Notes: generated by a model not told the origin, from the letters alone. Positions 9,038-18,731 are shown, numbered from the stretch's first letter. The stretch is DNA of 64,000 nt from Roseivirga sp. UBA6052 (GCA_002427755.1 DIYO01000001.1:1302001-1366000); one strand, 5' to 3'. Made by a program: numbers and translations.

Positions 9038-11616
9038 TTTTTTGCCAAAATGTCAAGGATCTCACTAGCTCTTCTCGCCATATCAACCGACTGATTAATC
9101 TTCATCCTCAGCTGTTTATTATACTTAGGATTATCCTCAAGAAAGTCATCAACTATTTCCACTGCAGACTTTGTATTGTAATTACCGAGCGTTTGATCTA
9201 ACCATCTTTTTGGGAAGAAGATATCACCAGTCTCTTGAATCTCCTTCAATAATTCCAAGCTAGGTCTAATATATGCTTCTGCTTCATCTGCCTTATGTAG
9301 ATAACCGAGAGCACCTAAGACCCAAGATTCTGTTTCTCTATTCTTTTCATCTTTTAGCGATTCGAAAAATGCGCTCCTCTCCTCTTCCTTATTGGAAAGA
9401 GTTGGCTTAATAAATTCAAAGCGTCTTTTAGCATCCGGATTTTTGATCTGCTCTAGTTGATCGTTTACAATCTGATCTGCTTCTTCAGGAAGATCAAGTG
9501 CCAAATTTGATGCAAGAGAAATTCTATCATTTTCAGAAAGTCTTAGTCCTGCAATACTTAATTCATTCTTCCATATATCATATAAGCGCTGAATATTATT
9601 TTCTGTGATAGTCACTCTTCTAAAAGCGTTAAAGAATTGCTTTTTGATGGCTGGGTTCTCTTGAACATCGTTCATAAGATGAAACAAGGTTCTTTCGAGA
9701 TCTGGTGCAATTTGCTCTCTTTCTTCAGTTGTTAATAAACTCCAATACACATTACCTAACTGACCCAGCATTTGCCCTATGAGTAACTGATTTCTTTCTT
9801 TAGTTAAAGCCCATTTTAACAGCTCAAGATATTCTACAGGCTTGAACTGCTCATCACTTTTGTAATTAGTGGGTTCTATGAGGTTCTCATAATAATTAAT
9901 CAGCATCGATCCTTTTTCTAAGTCAGCGAGCTTATCATATTTTGATTGAAACAAATCATAGGAAGCTGGGAATAAGCCATACCCTATTCCATTGGAATTC
10001 AGGAAGGAGGAAAAGTCAGTCCAGCTCTCTCCCATATCAATTACGAATGGCCGATCCACCGATAGAACCTGAAGCTGCTTTACATCGGGTCTGGCATTAT
10101 TATAAAGTTTAGTTATAAATACTTGTGGCCAGATGCGTTCACCATTTCGATCTTGCTGACTTATCTCCGATTGATATTGATTTTCTTGAGTAGGGATAGA
10201 AATATTTAAATCTGGCCTTCCTGGAGTATTCACCCACACCTCACTCCAACCTTCCAGATCTGCGGGTGTCTGCTTGTCGAGTATTTTTATCAAATCTGGC
10301 CAAGTCGCATTTTTATTGGCGTAGGTCCTCAAATACTCTTGCATTCCTTTTTGAAAAGGATCAGAACCCAGCAATATCTCCAGTTGATTCATCATAATGG
10401 GCGCCTTGTTATAAATGATAGCCCCATACATCTGCCCTGCTTCGTTGAGATTCGGTAACTCTTGTCTTATGGGATTAGCACCAGTTGTTCTGTCTACACT
10501 GTAAGCAGTGGGGTAATGTCTTAGCACAAAATTCAAATCATGGTCAATCTCCGGAAAGCTCGGGTTTACCATTTTGGCTGCCATAAAATTGGCGAAGACC
10601 TCCTTTGTCCAGACATCATTAAACCACTCCATAGTAACTAAATTTCCAAACCACATATGAGCTACTTCGTGTGCGATTAAGCTAGCTCGGCTTAGTAGTC
10701 TACTCTGAGAAGGATCTTCGTCTAAGAACAAAGAACCTGCCCGATATTGAATAGCACCAACATGTTCCATTCCTCCATACTGAAATGCAGGAATTAATGC
10801 AAAATCGAGCTTTTTAAATGGATACTTAATACCTGTATATTCTTCTAACCATTGAACAGAAGCGGCATGTAAATAGAAAATCAGTTCTTTATTCCGATCT
10901 ACCTTCTCACTATCTGTTTCTCGATGCAGCATGGTATAAGTTCTACCACCCAAAGTCTGGGTGATAGTCTGAAATTCTCCAGCAACAAATGAAAAGAGAT
11001 AAGTACTGATGAGATCAGATTTTTCGTATATGATATTCTTTCTACCATCTATAATCTTTGCTACAGCTACTGGTGCATTTGCCATAGCATTCCAGCTTTC
11101 AGGAATGTCTAAAGTCAGATCAAAATTGGCTTTAATGTTGGGCTGATCGAAACAAGGAAAAGCAGTTCTAGCACGATCGGGAACTAAGAGTGTATACAGA
11201 AAATCTTCTTTTCTATTGAGAGAAGTCTCACCGGCAAAGAAGTTTATTTCTATCTTATTAAACCCTTCTTGTAGCTTCTCAGCAGGGAGTACCAAATGTT
11301 CATTGATCAGAGTAATATCCTGTGAGCTACCGTTAATTATAAGCCCCTTTACTTTATCTGCTGACTCTTTAAAATCTAAAAGAAGATCTTCTTCTGCGCC
11401 ATCAAGGTTAAATGTAATCTCTTCTAAGGCCTGGATCTGCTGTTCATAGTTACTCGGAATGCGAAATTCAAGCTTGTAATTAACGAGCGACAATCGTTCT
11501 TTTCTATTCTCTGCCAACGACCAAGAAACACCATTCTCAATTGAAGAACTTTCATTCACCAATTGGCAACCGCTGACAAAACATATTAAGAAAACAAAGA
11601 AGAGCAGCTTTTTCAT
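9034..11616 (-). CDS. M1 family zinc aminopeptidase, lipoprotein
   Basis: An 860-residue M1 (gluzincin) peptidase that removes N-terminal residues from peptides. A lipoprotein signal ends in VSGC with the lipidated Cys at 17, so it is anchored in an envelope membrane. The exopeptidase motif reads GGMEH (281-285) in place of GAMEN. The zinc site is HEVAH (316-320) with the third ligand Glu339 in WTKE. A long helical region fills the C-terminal half, as in ERAP-like members. It is the last gene of a tight run; its ATG abuts the stop of the preceding 193-residue gene. Confidence 0.9.
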   Translation of the reverse strand: MKKLLFFVFLICFVSGCQLVNESSSIENGVSWSLAENRKERLSLVNYKLEFRIPSNYEQQIQALEEITFNLDGAEEDLLLDFKESADKVKGLIINGSSQDITLINEHLVLPAEKLQEGFNKIEINFFAGETSLNRKEDFLYTLLVPDRARTAFPCFDQPNIKANFDLTLDIPESWNAMANAPVAVAKIIDGRKNIIYEKSDLISTYLFSFVAGEFQTITQTLGGRTYTMLHRETDSEKVDRNKELIFYLHAASVQWLEEYTGIKYPFKKLDFALIPAFQYGGMEHVGAIQYRAGSLFLDEDPSQSRLLSRASLIAHEVAHMWFGNLVTMEWFNDVWTKEVFANFMAAKMVNPSFPEIDHDLNFVLRHYPTAYSVDRTTGANPIRQELPNLNEAGQMYGAIIYNKAPIMMNQLEILLGSDPFQKGMQEYLRTYANKNATWPDLIKILDKQTPADLEGWSEVWVNTPGRPDLNISIPTQENQYQSEISQQDRNGERIWPQVFITKLYNNARPDVKQLQVLSVDRPFVIDMGESWTDFSSFLNSNGIGYGLFPASYDLFQSKYDKLADLEKGSMLINYYENLIEPTNYKSDEQFKPVEYLELLKWALTKERNQLLIGQMLGQLGNVYWSLLTTEEREQIAPDLERTLFHLMNDVQENPAIKKQFFNAFRRVTITENNIQRLYDIWKNELSIAGLRLSENDRISLASNLALDLPEEADQIVNDQLEQIKNPDAKRRFEFIKPTLSNKEEERSAFFESLKDEKNRETESWVLGALGYLHKADEAEAYIRPSLELLKEIQETGDIFFPKRWLDQTLGNYNTKSAVEIVDDFLEDNPKYNKQLRMKINQSVDMARRASEILDILAKK

Positions 11617-12198
11617 TTAAATAAGTATTAAATCCTTTCTCAACTCAGGTGGAATACCAAAATTATCGTTCATGAAGTCATCCATCTGGTCTTTCGTTTT
11701 TTGGGAGAGTATACTGTTCATTTCTTCAATGGCCATATTACCTATCAAAAACGGAGGCATAAAATCTGTCATAAGCCTATCACCGAGAAAGCAAGCGCCA
11801 ATTTGGTATTCACTCAACCCCTGAATTGGGGTTCCTTTAATCATGCAATGACTCAACCATGCTTCAGGATTATTTGGATTCTCTTCTATTCGTGCCTGCA
11901 TAGCCTCTACATCTGTATTCTCTAGCATGTATTGAGAAAGGTTGGCCATGCTTTCTGCACTTAACTCATCCTTCATTTTCTCGTAGCAATGAGAACAAAT
12001 GGCATACTCAAATAATACTTCTGTTGTCCCCATTTCAGGGTAAGTCTTGTATACCTTTTCAATTACATAATATCGGTCACCTTTGAGAAGATCGTAATCA
12101 CATTGAATGCAATTTGTCATAGGAGCGCCTGTATCGGTATTCAGAAAAATACCTGGTATCGGGTAGCCAATATTAGATTTATCATCAAACCCTTCCAT
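11617..12198 (-). CDS. Hypothetical protein with paired CxxC motifs
   Basis: 193 residues, no family recognised. CIQC (about 30-33) and CSHC (about 74-77) could bind a metal ion as a small zinc ribbon. The rest is acidic and helical with no signal peptide, so it is probably cytoplasmic. It lies 3 bp after the SDR gene and directly abuts the aminopeptidase start, so the three are likely co-transcribed. Confidence 0.75.
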   Translation of the reverse strand: MEGFDDKSNIGYPIPGIFLNTDTGAPMTNCIQCDYDLLKGDRYYVIEKVYKTYPEMGTTEVLFEYAICSHCYEKMKDELSAESMANLSQYMLENTDVEAMQARIEENPNNPEAWLSHCMIKGTPIQGLSEYQIGACFLGDRLMTDFMPPFLIGNMAIEEMNSILSQKTKDQMDDFMNDNFGIPPELRKDLILI

Positions 12199-12201
12199 TC
12201 A

Positions 12202-12948
12202 TTAATTTTTAGATACCAATGTAGATGCTACTTGAGCCGAAGGAAATACAATTGTATCGGCAATATTTACGTGCGCAGGTCTGGTCACAATAAATCTTAT
12301 GATATCTGCAATATCATGAGCTGTCAGTGCATCAAAACCATCATACACTCCACTTGCCCTATCAGCATCTCCCTTAAAACGTACAAGTGAGAACTCTGTC
12401 TCTACTAATCCTGGACATACCTGAGACACCTTTACACCTGTTCCAAGCAGATCTAAACGCATGCCATTATTAATGGCATCTACCGCATGTTTAGAGGCAC
12501 AGTATACGTTGCCATTGGGGTATACTTCTTTTCCGGCTATGGAGCCAATATTCACAACATGTCCGCGACCTCTTTTGACCATATTAGGCACAATAGCCTT
12601 TGTTACATAAAGAAGACCTTTTACGTTGATGTCAATCATAGCATCCCAATCTTCAATACTACCATCTTGAAGTTTTGAAAGTCCATGGGCATTGCCAGCA
12701 TTATTAATAAGAACATCTATGCTTTGCCATTCTTCAGGTATAGAATCTATTGCCTGAGACACTTGTGATTTCTCCCTAACATCGAACACCAAGGACAGTG
12801 TTCTAACATTTACTTTTTCGGCTAATTCTTTAAGCCGCTCTTCCCTTCTACCACAAATAATTAAGTCGTAACCTTCTGCTGCCAGAAGCTCGGCAGTTGC
12901 CCATCCTATACCTGAGCTCGCACCGGTTACTAAAGCAATTTTAGACAT
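12202..12948 (-). CDS. SDR family oxidoreductase (YdfG-like)
   Basis: Classical short-chain dehydrogenase of about 248 residues. TGASSGIG binds the cofactor, NNAG follows, and the catalytic Ser (NIGSIAG) and YCASK are present. The closest well-known type is the NADP-dependent 3-hydroxy acid dehydrogenase YdfG; the substrate is not certain. I chose the ATG at 12948 (MSKIALVTG) rather than one 21 nt upstream because these proteins start just before the first strand. First gene of the SDR, CxxC protein and aminopeptidase run. Confidence 0.88.
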   Translation of the reverse strand: MSKIALVTGASSGIGWATAELLAAEGYDLIICGRREERLKELAEKVNVRTLSLVFDVREKSQVSQAIDSIPEEWQSIDVLINNAGNAHGLSKLQDGSIEDWDAMIDINVKGLLYVTKAIVPNMVKRGRGHVVNIGSIAGKEVYPNGNVYCASKHAVDAINNGMRLDLLGTGVKVSQVCPGLVETEFSLVRFKGDADRASGVYDGFDALTAHDIADIIRFIVTRPAHVNIADTIVFPSAQVASTLVSKN

Positions 12949-13008
12949 ATTGATTTTCGTTTGGCTCAATTTAAAACGAAATCATTTGCTAGAAACAAGT
13001 AAATAGAT

Positions 13009-13755
13009 TTAATCGGAGAAATGGAGGTAAAGTGTGAAGTTGTGTGTTACCAATCGGTCTATTCCGTTATGCCAGAAATTGTCTGTAGGATTCATAACAT
13101 TCATAATTCCTCTGGCATACCTTATCTCTGGTGCAAATTTGAAAAATTTGAAGTACTGCTCTATACCAATACCAAATTCAACTTTAACATTCATCTTCCG
13201 AATCTCAAGTCTATCAACAACAGTATTCAAATCTTCTTTACCTGACCTGAACGAACCGCTAACTCCCCCTACAATATACATGCGGCTGTTGTTCCTTCTC
13301 ACCGAACGATACTTCATGAAAATACCAGGTTCAATTCTGGTACTCTCTATTAATTGGTCATCAAGTGTGACATTTCCATCATTATCAAAATACCTGACTA
13401 TATTTTGGTATAGGCCGACTTTAACAGGAACCACTCTTACCCAAAATTGATCATCGAGTTTAAGGTTAACCATAAAACCCAAATCGAAACCCACTCTACT
13501 TATTCCAGAGATAGAACTTACATCATCATAAGTATCTTCAGTAAACTGATTCGAGTACTTAACACCATACCAATTCTGATGAAAGCCAAGCATAAAGCCA
13601 TACTTGATGTTTTTCTTATCGCTATCCATTCTGTGTAGCGTAACACCAGGCTTTCTAGTTTGACCAACAAGGCTTAAAGAAAGAAAGAGTAAAAAGAGGA
13701 CAATTATTTTTGCCCTATGTATATGGAGCTTATGCCAAAGGTTAGCGGTTTGCAT
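13009..13755 (-). CDS. porT: PorT/SprT family type IX secretion protein
   Basis: 248 residues: a signal anchor or signal peptide (IIVLFLLFLSLSLVGQ), then alternating beta strands typical of a small outer-membrane barrel, ending in an aromatic-rich strand. PorT is needed for type IX secretion in Bacteroidota. The call rests on sequence character and the familiar position directly after ubiE. The start used overlaps ubiE by 52 bp; no later Met precedes the signal sequence, so an overlap is likely real. Confidence 0.78.
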   Translation of the reverse strand: MQTANLWHKLHIHRAKIIVLFLLFLSLSLVGQTRKPGVTLHRMDSDKKNIKYGFMLGFHQNWYGVKYSNQFTEDTYDDVSSISGISRVGFDLGFMVNLKLDDQFWVRVVPVKVGLYQNIVRYFDNDGNVTLDDQLIESTRIEPGIFMKYRSVRRNNSRMYIVGGVSGSFRSGKEDLNTVVDRLEIRKMNVKVEFGIGIEQYFKFFKFAPEIRYARGIMNVMNPTDNFWHNGIDRLVTHNFTLYLHFSD

Positions 13756-14426
13756 TCAGTCTTCTTAAATCCAACTTCACTTAGAATGTCCAAGAAATCT
13801 TGACCATCCGGGAAAGCATCTACCGATTCTGGTAGATAAGTATAAGCCGATTTGTCCTTAGAAATCAGTTTGCCAATTATCGGTAGAATCGACTTAAAAT
13901 AAAAATTGTAAAGCTGCTTCATTGGGAAGCGCTTAGGTCTTGAGAATTCGATAATCACTGCCTTAGCTCCGGGCTTAATCACACGGTGCATATCACTTAG
14001 ACCCTTTTTTAAATTCTCGAAGTTCCTTACACCAAAAGCAACGATAACCGCATCGAAGGTATTGTCATCAAACAGAAGCTTTTCACTATCTCCCAATTGC
14101 ATTTCGATAATATCATCGAATTTGCGCTTCTTCATTTTCTGCTTTCCAACCTCAAGCATACCTGAAGAAATGTCTACTCCAACAACTCTATCGGGATTCA
14201 AGGCTAAAGCCTCGATGGCAAAGTCTCCTGTACCAGTAGCAATATCTAAGATCTGCTTTGGCTGATCTGCTTTTAGGAGTCTAATGGCTTTCTTTCTCCA
14301 GAGTATGTCTATACCCAAGCTTAAAAAATGATTAAGAAAATCGTATCTATGGCTGATGTTATTAAACATCTCAGCCACTTGTTCTTTCTTACTCGCCTCT
14401 TTCTCTTTATAAGGAACTACTGCCAT
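13704..14426 (-). CDS. ubiE: Demethylmenaquinone methyltransferase
   Basis: 240 residues. Transfers a methyl group from S-adenosylmethionine to demethylmenaquinone, the last step of menaquinone synthesis. SAM motif I is LDIATGTGDF (60-69), and the family signatures SHRYDFLNHFLSLGID near the N-terminus and VIIEFSRP in the second half are clear. Its 3' end overlaps porT. Also known as menG. Confidence 0.95.
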   Translation of the reverse strand: MAVVPYKEKEASKKEQVAEMFNNISHRYDFLNHFLSLGIDILWRKKAIRLLKADQPKQILDIATGTGDFAIEALALNPDRVVGVDISSGMLEVGKQKMKKRKFDDIIEMQLGDSEKLLFDDNTFDAVIVAFGVRNFENLKKGLSDMHRVIKPGAKAVIIEFSRPKRFPMKQLYNFYFKSILPIIGKLISKDKSAYTYLPESVDAFPDGQDFLDILSEVGFKKTECKPLTFGISSIYIGQK

Positions 14427-14487
14427 AGCTTCAACTGAATTTTTGATTCAACGGACGTTGAAACTTAATTGTTAGAAAAATTCACAA

Positions 14488-14916
14488 TTAGTCTATAGAA
14501 ACTAATTCAATATCAAATATCAAGTCTTTGCCTGCTAGATCGTGATTAGCATCAATCACCACAACATCGTCTTTAACTTCTTTAACTTTTACAGGTACTT
14601 GCTGTCCGTTGGGTTGAGACATAGCTAATTGTTGACCTACCTGTGGATCCATGCCTTCAGGAAAATTAGATTTAGGAAAATCAAAGATCAAATCTTCCCT
14701 AGCCTCACCGTAAGCTTCTGCGGCTGGAATTTCAGCTGTTACCTTATCCCCTACAGACATACCATCAACGGCAGCATCAAATCCTTTAATCATCATACCC
14801 GCTCCTACTTGAAAAGCCAATGGCTCTCTTCCTTCAGAAGAATCGAAAACAGTACCGTCTGTTAATCTTCCTGTGTAATGTACTTTTACTTGATCGCCTG
14901 CTTTTGCTGCTGCCAT
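14488..14916 (-). CDS. FKBP-type peptidyl-prolyl isomerase (SlyD/SlpA-like)
   Basis: 142 residues, cytoplasmic. The FKBP core (VHYTGRLTDGTVFDSS, then AYGE) has the IF chaperone insert typical of SlyD, but no histidine-rich metal-binding tail. It accelerates proline isomerisation during folding. Divergent from engB with an approximately 100-bp gap holding -7 boxes for both. Confidence 0.93.
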   Translation of the reverse strand: MAAAKAGDQVKVHYTGRLTDGTVFDSSEGREPLAFQVGAGMMIKGFDAAVDGMSVGDKVTAEIPAAEAYGEAREDLIFDFPKSNFPEGMDPQVGQQLAMSQPNGQQVPVKVKEVKDDVVVIDANHDLAGKDLIFDIELVSID

Positions 14917-14944
14917 AACCTTTACCTTTTGCTTGTTAAGGCGG

Positions 14945-14952
14945 CAAAGGTA
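14945..14952 (-). promoter_or_regulatory. -7 box for the FKBP gene
   Basis: TACCTTTG on the minus strand, 29 nt before the ATG. No convincing -33 box, so this is a motif-based call. Confidence 0.5.
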
Positions 14953-15005
14953 GTATAAAAATCCAAGCCCGTAAGATGGTTTTTAAATATTGTCATCGAG
15001 TTGAG

Positions 15006-15013
15006 TACCTTTG
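15006..15013 (+). promoter_or_regulatory. -7 box just upstream of engB, leaderless-type
   Basis: TACCTTTG ends 4 nt before the chosen engB ATG at 15018, so transcription would begin at or within a few bases of the start codon. This also argues against the longer upstream start. Confidence 0.5.
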
Positions 15014-15017
15014 CCCA

Positions 15018-15620
15018 ATGTTTAAAAAAGCCGAGTTTGTGATAAGCAATACGGACTACACCAAATGTCCTAAAGCTGATAAACCAGAGATTGCATTTAT
15101 AGGTAGATCTAATGTGGGTAAGTCTTCTCTCATTAATATGCTTACCAGCAGAAAAAACTTGGCTAAGACTTCTTCCAGACCTGGAAAAACACAATTAATC
15201 AATCATTTTAAAATTGATGATAGCTGGTACTTAGTCGATTTACCTGGATATGGTTATGCCAAAACCAGTAAGAAGAACAGAGCGGCCTGGGGCAGAATGA
15301 TTGAGGATTACATTTTGAATAGAGAGAACCTTCAAATTGTGTTTGTTCTTGTAGATTCTCGATTGGACCCGCAAAGAATAGATATTGAGTTTATCAATTG
15401 GCTAGGAGAAAACAGTATTCCATTGGCCCTAGTCTTCACAAAAGGTGATAAGCAGTCTGTGAATAAAGGGCAGCAGAATATTGCCAAGTTTAGAAAAGTA
15501 CTCAAAAAGACGTGGGCAGAACTGCCTCCAATAGCATTGACGTCATCAGAATCCGGCTTGGGTAAGGAAGTCTTATCGGAGTATATTAGTGAGATCATTG
15601 AAAACGCAGAATTAGATTGA
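15018..15620 (+). CDS. engB: Ribosome biogenesis GTPase EngB (YihA/YsxC)
   Basis: 200 residues from the chosen ATG. P-loop GRSNVGKSS (29-37), DLPGYG (74-79) and TKGDK identify the EngB family, which assists assembly of the large ribosomal subunit. An upstream start at 14976 would add 14 residues and run through the probable -7 box, so MFKKAEFV is preferred. Confidence 0.95.
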   Translation: MFKKAEFVISNTDYTKCPKADKPEIAFIGRSNVGKSSLINMLTSRKNLAKTSSRPGKTQLINHFKIDDSWYLVDLPGYGYAKTSKKNRAAWGRMIEDYILNRENLQIVFVLVDSRLDPQRIDIEFINWLGENSIPLALVFTKGDKQSVNKGQQNIAKFRKVLKKTWAELPPIALTSSESGLGKEVLSEYISEIIENAELD

Positions 15621-15663
15621 CCTTTTTAAAAGGAGCAGTTTACTTTGCAGCAAAATAGAAACT

Positions 15664-16098
15664 ATGATAAAGTTTGAGGAGATAGCAGCAGTATCGGGTA
15701 AAGGAGGATTATTCAAAGTATTAAAACCTTCCAAATCAGGGGTAATTTTAGAATCACTTGATGAGCAAAAGAAGAAATTGGTTGTGGGAGCTGATGCTAG
15801 GGTATCGATTCTAAGCGAAATTTCTATTTACACACATACTACTGAAGGGTCTACCCCACTTATTGATGTTTTCAGAAAGATCCAGGAAGAATTTGGAGAT
15901 GACACTGGACTAGATAAAACCTCAGATGCTGATGAACTAAAATCATTCTTGAAGCATATTTTACCTGACTATGATGAAGACAGAGTATATGTATCTGACA
16001 TCAAAAAACTAGTTTCATGGTACAACAAGTTAGCTCAGATTTCTGCTGACATATTTGCTGAAACAGAAGAAGAAAAAGAAGCATCTGCAAATGACTAA
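15664..16098 (+). CDS. DUF5606 family protein
   Basis: 144 residues, cytoplasmic. The N-terminus (KFEEIAAVSGKGGLFKVL) has the SH3-like look of DUF5606, a Bacteroidota family of unknown role; the C-terminal half is acidic and helical. It overlaps the next gene by 8 bp, so the pair is probably co-translated. Confidence 0.85.
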   Translation: MIKFEEIAAVSGKGGLFKVLKPSKSGVILESLDEQKKKLVVGADARVSILSEISIYTHTTEGSTPLIDVFRKIQEEFGDDTGLDKTSDADELKSFLKHILPDYDEDRVYVSDIKKLVSWYNKLAQISADIFAETEEEKEASAND

Positions 16099-16411
16099 TG
16101 ATTCAGATTTAAGAGAAGGGTTAATTCTATTTGAAAATGATTTTCAACTTGAATCATCTTATCTCAATCTGAAAGAAAGAGAGGAAATCCGTTATGATGA
16201 GGCTTTCCTCTTAATCATGCGCGTTGTGGAAGATTTGCTTGCTAAAGACTTTACCAGACTTATCAATTGTCTTTACCGACTAGATGTTTCTGAGCAAAAA
16301 TTGAAAGAGGCTTTAGCAGCCTCTAACGATAATCCGGCCTCTGTAATCACAGGAATGATTATAGAAAGGCAATTACAAAAAGTTGAAATGCGAAAGAAAT
16401 ACAAGTCTTAA
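16091..16411 (+). CDS. Small helical hypothetical protein
   Basis: 106 residues from the ATG at 16091, which overlaps the DUF5606 stop; an upstream start at 16055 would give a lysine-rich leader and is less likely. No domain recognised; it looks all-helical. Coupling to DUF5606 suggests a shared role. Its TAA shares the bases TTAA (16408-16411) with the stop codon of fbp on the other strand. Confidence 0.75.
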   Translation: MTNDSDLREGLILFENDFQLESSYLNLKEREEIRYDEAFLLIMRVVEDLLAKDFTRLINCLYRLDVSEQKLKEALAASNDNPASVITGMIIERQLQKVEMRKKYKS

Positions 16412-17403
16412 GCTTTTTCTGCCTCAAGCACCATATTTTCAGACCCTACATAGAATGGCACACGCTGGTGTAATTCAGAAGGTTCTATCTCCATAATTCT
16501 TTGCTTTCCATCAGTGGCTCTACCTCCTGCTTGCTCAGCAATCATTGCTAAGGCATTGCACTCATAAAGTAACCTTAGTTTACCATTTGGTGCTTTAGCA
16601 GTTGAAGGATAAATGTAAATACCACCTTTCAAGAGGTTTCTATGAAAATCAGCCACGAGTGAACCAATATAACGTGCCGAATATCCTTTGTCTTTACATG
16701 ACTCGATATAATTCACTACGCTTTCAGAAAAGCTTTTATAAGACCCCTCATTAATAGAGTAAATCTTGCCGTCTTTCGGCATCTGCATATTCTGATGCGA
16801 CAGGATATATTCCCCTAAAGAAGGCTCATAAGTAAACCCATTTACTCCACTACCTGTGGTGTACACCATCATAGTAGAAGAACCATATAAGATATAACCT
16901 GCTGCTACCTGATTCTTGCCTGGCTGCAAAACATCTTCCATCTGAATGGGGCTGCCCTGTGGTGAGATTCTTCTGTAAATCGAGAATATCGTACCTATTG
17001 ATACATTCACATCAATATTCGAAGAACCATCCAGTGGATCCATAGCCACAATATATTTGGACCTTGGATTACTTAGATCAATGATCTCTTCAGCTTCTTC
17101 AGAAATGATAGCGGCCACTTCACCACCTTTTTTCAAGGCTCTGGTAAACCTGATATCGGCTGCCACATCTAAGTTTTGCTGTTCCTCTCCCTGAACATTT
17201 TCAGCACCATAAGCACCTGTAATGCCAGCCAAGCCAGCCATATTAATTTCTCTATTCACCACTTTACCGGCATAAGCCAAATCTCTCAGAAGTTGTGACA
17301 ACTCTCCACTGGCATAGGGAAAGTCCTCTTGGTTTCTCATGATAAACCGATCAAGATTTGAACCTATCGGTAAGGCTATTCTAGAATTTTCTGCTTTCCC
17401 CAT
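16408..17403 (-). CDS. fbp: Fructose-1,6-bisphosphatase, class I
   Basis: 331 residues. Hydrolyses fructose 1,6-bisphosphate in gluconeogenesis. The metal-binding motifs SEEAEE (101-106) and MDPLDGSSNI (121-130) are intact, and the sugar-phosphate region near YIGSLVADFHR is present. Divergent from aspartokinase across a 71-bp gap with a perfect inverted repeat. Confidence 0.97.
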   Translation of the reverse strand: MGKAENSRIALPIGSNLDRFIMRNQEDFPYASGELSQLLRDLAYAGKVVNREINMAGLAGITGAYGAENVQGEEQQNLDVAADIRFTRALKKGGEVAAIISEEAEEIIDLSNPRSKYIVAMDPLDGSSNIDVNVSIGTIFSIYRRISPQGSPIQMEDVLQPGKNQVAAGYILYGSSTMMVYTTGSGVNGFTYEPSLGEYILSHQNMQMPKDGKIYSINEGSYKSFSESVVNYIESCKDKGYSARYIGSLVADFHRNLLKGGIYIYPSTAKAPNGKLRLLYECNALAMIAEQAGGRATDGKQRIMEIEPSELHQRVPFYVGSENMVLEAEKA

Positions 17404-17425
17404 TTGCTAAGTAATTTTTTAATCC

Positions 17426-17453
17426 AATTTCGTTAATAACTTGCAACGAAATT
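17426..17453. promoter_or_regulatory. Perfect 9-bp inverted repeat between fbp and aspartokinase
   Basis: AATTTCGTT (17426-17434) and AACGAAATT (17445-17453) are separated by 10 nt in the 71-bp gap between the divergent starts. No T-tract follows, so it is not a terminator. A dimeric regulator's operator is plausible; this is inferred from position and symmetry only. Confidence 0.5.
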
Positions 17454-17474
17454 AGTAATAATCAAACGCGTACA

Positions 17475-18731
17475 TTGAAAGTTTTCAAGTTTGGTGGAGC
17501 TTCTGTAAAAGATGCTGATTCTGTAAAGAATATGAGCTCCATAATTAAGGCAAATCAAAAAGAGCCTTTAGTGGTAATTGTGTCTGCAATGGGCAAAATG
17601 ACCAATGCCTTTGAGCACTTGCTCGAGCTCATTATGGCAGAAAAAAATACCGAATCGGCTGTCACCAAAATCAAGTCCTTCCACAATAGAATTATACGAG
17701 ATTTAGGTCTAAAAGGTGACTCTAGTCTGGTAAAAGAAATTGATGAGGTATTTGAGAACTTGGATCAGACATTGAGCTCATTTGGTTCGAGCATGAGTTA
17801 CGATTATTTCTATGATCAAACGGTTTCACTTGGAGAAATCCTTTCAACAAAAATCATAACGGCTTACCTGAATAGCGTAGAAATACCAACGCTATGGCTC
17901 GATGCAAGAAAGGTAGTTAAAACCGATAATCTACACAGAGAAGCTAAAGTTGATTGGGGTGCTACTCAAGCACTTTTAAAATCTCAAGTCAATAATGCAC
18001 CTGAAAACCACATTATTCTATCTCAGGGATTTATTGGAAGTAATGCCAAGTATAATTCCACAACCTTAGGCAGAGAAGGTAGTGATTTTAGTGCTGCCAT
18101 TTTTGCTACTTGTTTAGATGCAGAATCTGTCACCATCTGGAAAGATGTTGCCGGAGTATTGAATGCTGACCCAAAGAAATTCAAAAAGACTAAACTCTAT
18201 GAGCAGCTTCCATATAAAGAAGCCGCTGAAATGACCTTCTATGGTGCAAGTGTCATTCACCCTAAAACCATTAAACCGCTCGCTCAAAAAGGAATTCCTT
18301 TATATGTAAAATCTTTTGAGAAACCCCGAGCAAAGGGTACTGCCATAGAAGAGTCAGAGGTGCCAAACCTTGCTCCTGCTATTATCCATAAATCAGGGCA
18401 AACTGTAATCTCCTTCAAAATAAGTGACTTCTCGTTTATCAATGAGCATCACATTCATTTGATCTTTGACCATATCAAAAGATTAAATCTCAATATCAAT
18501 CTCATGCAGAACTCAGCCATATCTTTCACAATCTGCATGGATGATAACCCTAGTAAAAGAGAACAATTGAGGAATGCTTTGTTAGAAGAGTTCCTAATTT
18601 ATTATAACGAAGGACTGGACCTCATTACAATTAAAAATTACGACCAGGACACTATTGATGAATTGTGTAAGGGTAAGGAGATCATCATAGAGCAACGTTC
18701 TAGAAACAACTTCCAGATGGTTTATAAATAG
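17475..18731 (+). CDS. lysC: Aspartate kinase, monofunctional
   Basis: 418 residues. Phosphorylates aspartate at the head of the lysine, threonine and methionine pathways. KFGGASV (5-11) is the kinase signature, GREGSDFSA the nucleotide site, and the last ~110 residues resemble paired ACT regulatory domains. The start codon is TTG: the KFGGASV strand must begin right there and no ATG fits. The 3' end overlaps the convergent ketosamine kinase by 10 bp. Confidence 0.93.
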   Translation: MKVFKFGGASVKDADSVKNMSSIIKANQKEPLVVIVSAMGKMTNAFEHLLELIMAEKNTESAVTKIKSFHNRIIRDLGLKGDSSLVKEIDEVFENLDQTLSSFGSSMSYDYFYDQTVSLGEILSTKIITAYLNSVEIPTLWLDARKVVKTDNLHREAKVDWGATQALLKSQVNNAPENHIILSQGFIGSNAKYNSTTLGREGSDFSAAIFATCLDAESVTIWKDVAGVLNADPKKFKKTKLYEQLPYKEAAEMTFYGASVIHPKTIKPLAQKGIPLYVKSFEKPRAKGTAIEESEVPNLAPAIIHKSGQTVISFKISDFSFINEHHIHLIFDHIKRLNLNINLMQNSAISFTICMDDNPSKREQLRNALLEEFLIYYNEGLDLITIKNYDQDTIDELCKGKEIIIEQRSRNNFQMVYK

